In this document: positions 5,177-7,815 of the stretch, one piece after another
Layout: every line of letters begins with the position of its first letter
Position numbering within the stretch: the stretch's first letter is position 1
Assembly (NCBI GenBank): GCA_039811865.1
Contig: JBDHZK010000126.1
Span: 1-7,815, forward strand
Source: JBDHZK01 sp039811865
GTDB taxonomy: Bacteria; Actinomycetota; Actinomycetes; Propionibacteriales; Propionibacteriaceae
Direction: 5' to 3'
Length of the DNA: 7,815 nucleotides
Made by a program: the position numbers and the translations under genes
The notes under the pieces: generated by a model
Seen by the model: only the letters and a program-made list of their open reading frames with translations
Databases searched by the model: none
Told to the model about the DNA's origin: nothing

Positions 5177-6370
5177 CTAACGGGAGTTGTGGACCTCGAT
5201 GGCCTTCTCGTAAACGGCCACGGTTTCCTTGGCGATCTTCTCCCAGCTGAACTCGTCGATGCAGCGCTGGCGGCCGGCCAGGCCGAACTCCTTTGCCTTG
5301 GCCTCGTCGCGCGTCAATTCGTTGACCCGCTCGGCGAAGTTCGCCTCGAAGCCCTTCACGAACTCGGGATCGTCGGCCTGCTTCGGGTCGTAGGGCACCA
5401 GGAAGCCGGTCTCCTCATCCACGACCACCTCGGGAATGCCCCCGACCGCGCTGGCGACGACGGCCGTCTCGCAGGCCATGGCCTCGAGGTTCACGATGCC
5501 GAGGGGCTCGTAGATCGAGGGGCACGCGAACAGCGTGGCGTGGGACAGGACCTGTCGGACGCTGGCCCGGGGCAGCATCTCTTGGACCCACTTCACCCCA
5601 CCCCGCGCCTTCTGCAGTTCGCCGAAGGCCTCGTCGAACTCCTTCGCGATCTCCGGGGTGTCGGGCGCGCCGGCCAAGAGCAGCAGCTGGGTGTCGGGAT
5701 CGAACTGCTGCGCCGCTCGCACCAGGTGCACCAGACCCTTCTGGCGGGTGATCCGGCCGACGAAAACGACCAGCGGCTTGTCTCGGTCGACACCCAACTC
5801 GTCGACCACATCGGTGGCGTAATCGGGCTTGAACTCCTCGGGATCGATTCCGTTCTTCACCACATGCAGGCGCGCCGGGTCGATGCCGGTGTAGGCCGCC
5901 AGGACGCTCTTGCCCATGCCCGCACTGACGGAGATGACCGCGTCGGCGTCCTCGAAGGCGGTCCGCTCGGCCCAGGACGAGAGGCGGTAGCCGCCGCCGA
6001 GCTGCTCGGCCTTCCACGGACGATCCGGCTCCAGGGAGTGGGACGTCACGACATGCGGGATGTCCTGGAACTTGCCCGTCAGGAGCCCGCCGAGGTTGGC
6101 GTACCAGGTGTGGCTGTGAACGACGTCCACCGGCGGCACCGAGTTGCACATCGAAAGGTCGGCGCCCATGACGCGCAGCGCCGCGTTGGCGCCCTCGGGA
6201 TAGTTCTCGGCGTGAGCGGTGGCGCCTTCGCGCGGCTCACCCATGCACTGGACGTCAACGCTTTCGCAGAACTTACGGAGCTGAGGAACGAGTTGGCCGA
6301 CATGCACGCCGGCCCCGCCATAGATGTAGGGAGGGTACTCCCGGGTCAGGATGGAAACGCGCAGAGACAT
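5177..6370 (-). CDS. glgA: Actinobacterial glycogen synthase / alpha-maltose-1-phosphate synthase (GT4 family)
   Basis: The product is 397 residues, the usual length for the actinobacterial GlgA type (TIGR02149), shorter than enterobacterial GT5 GlgA. It has the two-domain GT-B fold: LTREYPPYIYGGAGVHV (8-24) binds the acceptor and nucleotide sugar, HSHTWYANL (85-93) and VTSHSLEPDRPW (108-119) line the cleft, and the second domain has FVGRITRQKG (203-212) and SIYEPLGIVNLEAM (285-298) with the E-x7-E pair Glu288/Glu296. The enzyme uses ADP-glucose. In mycobacteria the equivalent (GlgM, Rv1212c) joins ADP-glucose to glucose-1-phosphate to give maltose-1-phosphate for the GlgE pathway. Whether this copy extends glycogen or makes maltose-1-phosphate cannot be told from the sequence alone. 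No Shine-Dalgarno precedes the ATG at 6370. A weak CACGAT at -12 to -7 would allow a leaderless start. It is divergent from glgC, which makes its substrate. Confidence 0.95.
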   Translation of the reverse strand: MSLRVSILTREYPPYIYGGAGVHVGQLVPQLRKFCESVDVQCMGEPREGATAHAENYPEGANAALRVMGADLSMCNSVPPVDVVHSHTWYANLGGLLTGKFQDIPHVVTSHSLEPDRPWKAEQLGGGYRLSSWAERTAFEDADAVISVSAGMGKSVLAAYTGIDPARLHVVKNGIDPEEFKPDYATDVVDELGVDRDKPLVVFVGRITRQKGLVHLVRAAQQFDPDTQLLLLAGAPDTPEIAKEFDEAFGELQKARGGVKWVQEMLPRASVRQVLSHATLFACPSIYEPLGIVNLEAMACETAVVASAVGGIPEVVVDEETGFLVPYDPKQADDPEFVKGFEANFAERVNELTRDEAKAKEFGLAGRQRCIDEFSWEKIAKETVAVYEKAIEVHNSR

Positions 6371-6489
6371 AGTCGGATCGTGTCACATGGACTCCGGGCC
6401 GGACCGGGAATCGGTGAAGCTGGTGACCGGGGGGTGAAAACTTGGCCGTTTCCCATGCGGGGGCGCTGCGCACACCTTAGGTTCAAGGC
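6371..6489. promoter_or_regulatory. Divergent glgA-glgC control region
   Basis: These 119 bp separate the two start codons and must hold both promoters. GGTGA occurs three times on the plus strand, starting at 6413, 6422 and 6433, steps of 9 and 11 bp that place the copies on roughly the same face of the helix. A TCACA half-site lies at 6383-6387. The repeats could be bound by a shared regulator, but no known operator is recognised. Confidence 0.45.
6478..6483 (+). promoter_or_regulatory. -10 box TAGGTT for a leaderless glgC transcript
   Basis: TAGGTT occupies exactly -12 to -7 relative to the A of the ATG at 6490, the standard place if transcription starts at the start codon. No properly spaced Shine-Dalgarno is present (AAGG at 6485-6488 is only 1 nt from the ATG). 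No clear -35 is seen. Confidence 0.5.
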
Positions 6490-7707
6490 ATGAGCAAACC
6501 GAACGTCCTCTCGATCGTACTGGCGGGCGGTGAAGGCAAGCGCTTGATGCCATTGACGGCGGATCGCGCGAAGCCGGCCGTGCCGTTCGGCGGCACCTAC
6601 CGCTTGATCGACTTCGTCCTGTCGAACCTGGCCAACTCCGACCTGACCAAGATCTGCGTCCTGACGCAGTACAAGTCCCACTCGCTCGACCAGCACATCT
6701 CGGTCACCTGGCGGATGTCGACCCTGCTTGGCAGCTATGTCACCTCCGTCCCCGCGCAGCAGCGGACCGGCAAGCAGTGGTTCATGGGTAGCGCGGATGC
6801 GATCTACCAGTCGATGAACCTGATCAACGACGAGGACCCCGACTACGTGGTCGTCTTCGGCGCGGACAACATCTATCGCATGGACGTCGACAAGATGCTC
6901 CAGGCGCATATCGACTCCGGGTTGGACTGCACGGTCGCGGGCATCCGCGTCCCGAAGTCCGAGGCCAGCGCCTTTGGCATCATCGACGCGGCGCCGGACG
7001 CGCGCATCAACGAGTTCTTGGAGAAGCCGGCCGATCCCCCCGGGCTGCCCGACAGCCCCGATGAGTCGTTCGCTTCGATGGGCAACTACTGCTTCACGCG
7101 TAAGGCGATCGTGGACGCGCTCGAGGCCGACGCGAACGATCCGGACTCGCGACACGACATGGGCGGCAACATCATCCCGGGCTTCGTGAACGCGGGCAGC
7201 GCCCAGGTCTACGACTTCACCAAGAACGACGTTCCCGGGTCGACCGAGAAGGACCGCAACTACTGGCGCGACGTGGGCACCATCGACGCCTATCACCTGG
7301 CCCACATGGACCTGGTGTCGGTAGACCCCGAGTTCAACCTGTACAACCGTGAGTGGCCGATCTGGACCCACCAGGCCCAGCTTCCGGGCGCGAAGATGAC
7401 GCTGCGGGGCACCGCCGAGGACTCGATCGTCGGTGCTGGCTCGATCATCTCCGGCGGTGACGTCGACCGGTCCGTCCTGTCGCCGAACGTGCACGTCGAC
7501 AAGTGGGCGAAGGTCGAAGAGGCCATCGTCTTCAGCGGCTGCAAGATCGGTCGCAACGCGGTCGTCCGCCGCGCGATCCTCGACAAGAACGTCGTCGTCC
7601 CCGACGGCTACGAGATCGGCGTTGACGCCGAGGCCGACCGGGCTCGTGGGCTGTACGTCTCCGAGGGCGGCATCACGGTGGTCGCCAAGGGCCAAAAGCT
7701 CGGCTGA
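6490..7707 (+). CDS. glgC: Glucose-1-phosphate adenylyltransferase (ADP-glucose pyrophosphorylase)
   Basis: The product is 405 residues, full length for actinobacterial GlgC. It makes ADP-glucose and pyrophosphate from glucose-1-phosphate and ATP, the committed step to glycogen or maltose-1-phosphate, in the cytoplasm and normally as an allosteric homotetramer. The N-terminal nucleotidyltransferase domain has LAGGEGKRLMPLT (11-23) and RAKPAVPFGG (26-35), GADNIYRMD (124-132, substrate and metal site), EFLEKP (175-180, glucose-1-phosphate site) and YWRDVGT (258-264). From about 300 on, repeated hexapeptides (SIVGAGSIISGGDVDRSVLS and following) form the left-handed beta-helix domain. The start is set by the MSKPNVLSIVLAGG beginning, close to other GlgC proteins, and by the -10 box at 6478. 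A terminator follows 19 bp after the stop. It is divergent from glgA, consistent with joint control. Confidence 0.97.
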   Translation: MSKPNVLSIVLAGGEGKRLMPLTADRAKPAVPFGGTYRLIDFVLSNLANSDLTKICVLTQYKSHSLDQHISVTWRMSTLLGSYVTSVPAQQRTGKQWFMGSADAIYQSMNLINDEDPDYVVVFGADNIYRMDVDKMLQAHIDSGLDCTVAGIRVPKSEASAFGIIDAAPDARINEFLEKPADPPGLPDSPDESFASMGNYCFTRKAIVDALEADANDPDSRHDMGGNIIPGFVNAGSAQVYDFTKNDVPGSTEKDRNYWRDVGTIDAYHLAHMDLVSVDPEFNLYNREWPIWTHQAQLPGAKMTLRGTAEDSIVGAGSIISGGDVDRSVLSPNVHVDKWAKVEEAIVFSGCKIGRNAVVRRAILDKNVVVPDGYEIGVDAEADRARGLYVSEGGITVVAKGQKLG

Positions 7708-7726
7708 TCTCCAACCAAGACGAGAC

Positions 7727-7754
7727 GGCCCGTCCCCAGGTGGGGCGGGCCTTT
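7727..7754 (+). terminator. Rho-independent terminator of glgC
   Basis: GGCCCGTCCC pairs with GGGCGGGCC through one U-G wobble around a short CAGGT-containing loop, followed by TTT (7752-7754). It begins 19 bp after the glgC stop. The remaining 61 bases of the window show no supported feature. Confidence 0.8.
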
Positions 7755-7815
7755 CGCCTTACCAGGGGAAATCTCGCGCAGGGCGTCGCCAGCACTTCCA
7801 AGTCGCCACCAGGGA

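Noticed and set aside
6383..6387. CRP/GlxR-type operator in the glgA-glgC gap
   Set aside because: TCACA is present, but the partner TGTGA at the required 6-bp spacing is not.
5189..6493. A 434-codon plus-strand open frame opposite glgA
   Set aside because: glgA has all GT-B motifs on the minus strand. The plus-strand product has no recognisable domain and overlaps the glgC start.
6346..7695. A 449-codon minus-strand open frame opposite glgC
   Set aside because: It is antisense to an unmistakable glgC, and its Val/Asp/Arg-rich product is a typical high-GC shadow.
7755..7815. Possible end of a further gene on the minus strand
   Set aside because: Only 61 bases are available. A minus-strand frame with a stop at 7761-7759 exists, but 18 codons are too few to judge.

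Overview
The window is high-GC DNA and reads as a chromosomal segment of an actinobacterium. The evidence is a DUF3117 small protein (a family essentially confined to Actinobacteria), a short DivIVA-domain membrane protein, an actinobacterial-type GlgA/GlgM glycosyltransferase divergent from glgC, and several start codons sitting directly on TAnnnT -10 boxes (leaderless starts). A lineage near Propionibacteriales is a guess from general protein look, not something the sequence proves. I see no rRNA, tRNA, CRISPR array, insertion sequence, phage gene or toxin-antitoxin pair.

Left part (1-3534): a cell-envelope block. On the minus strand, running off the left edge, is the N-terminal membrane half (five predicted membrane segments) of a LysX/MprF-like aminoacyl-phosphatidylglycerol synthase. 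Divergent from it are three plus-strand genes: a Tat-exported beta-rich protein of unknown function (876-1586), a membrane-anchored alpha/beta-hydrolase of the esterase D type (1674-2735), and an SGNH/GDSL hydrolase with an N-terminal membrane anchor (2722-3534) whose start overlaps the end of the esterase gene. All three products are predicted to work outside the membrane, so the block plausibly makes, removes or remodels modified membrane lipids or envelope esters.

Middle (3535-5121): a 249-bp intergenic stretch with inverted and direct repeats and a leaderless promoter, then a LOG-type (TIGR00730) nucleotide phosphoribohydrolase, a DivIVA-domain membrane protein 30 bp behind it, and the 55-residue DUF3117 protein with its own extended -10 promoter. 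A perfect GC-rich palindrome (5141-5166) ends this block and serves the convergent glgA gene as well.

Right part (5177-7707): glgA/glgM (minus) and glgC (plus), divergent across 119 bp. GlgC makes ADP-glucose and GlgA/GlgM uses it, so the pair supplies glycogen, or maltose-1-phosphate for the GlgE pathway. The glgC terminator lies at 7727-7754. The order LOG, DivIVA protein, DUF3117, glgA(-), glgC(+) is a compact form of the gene order I recall around Rv1205-Rv1213 in Mycobacterium tuberculosis.

Most of the window is conventional. The least explained part is the envelope block with its uncharacterised Tat substrate, together with the regulatory signals in the short intergenic stretches.
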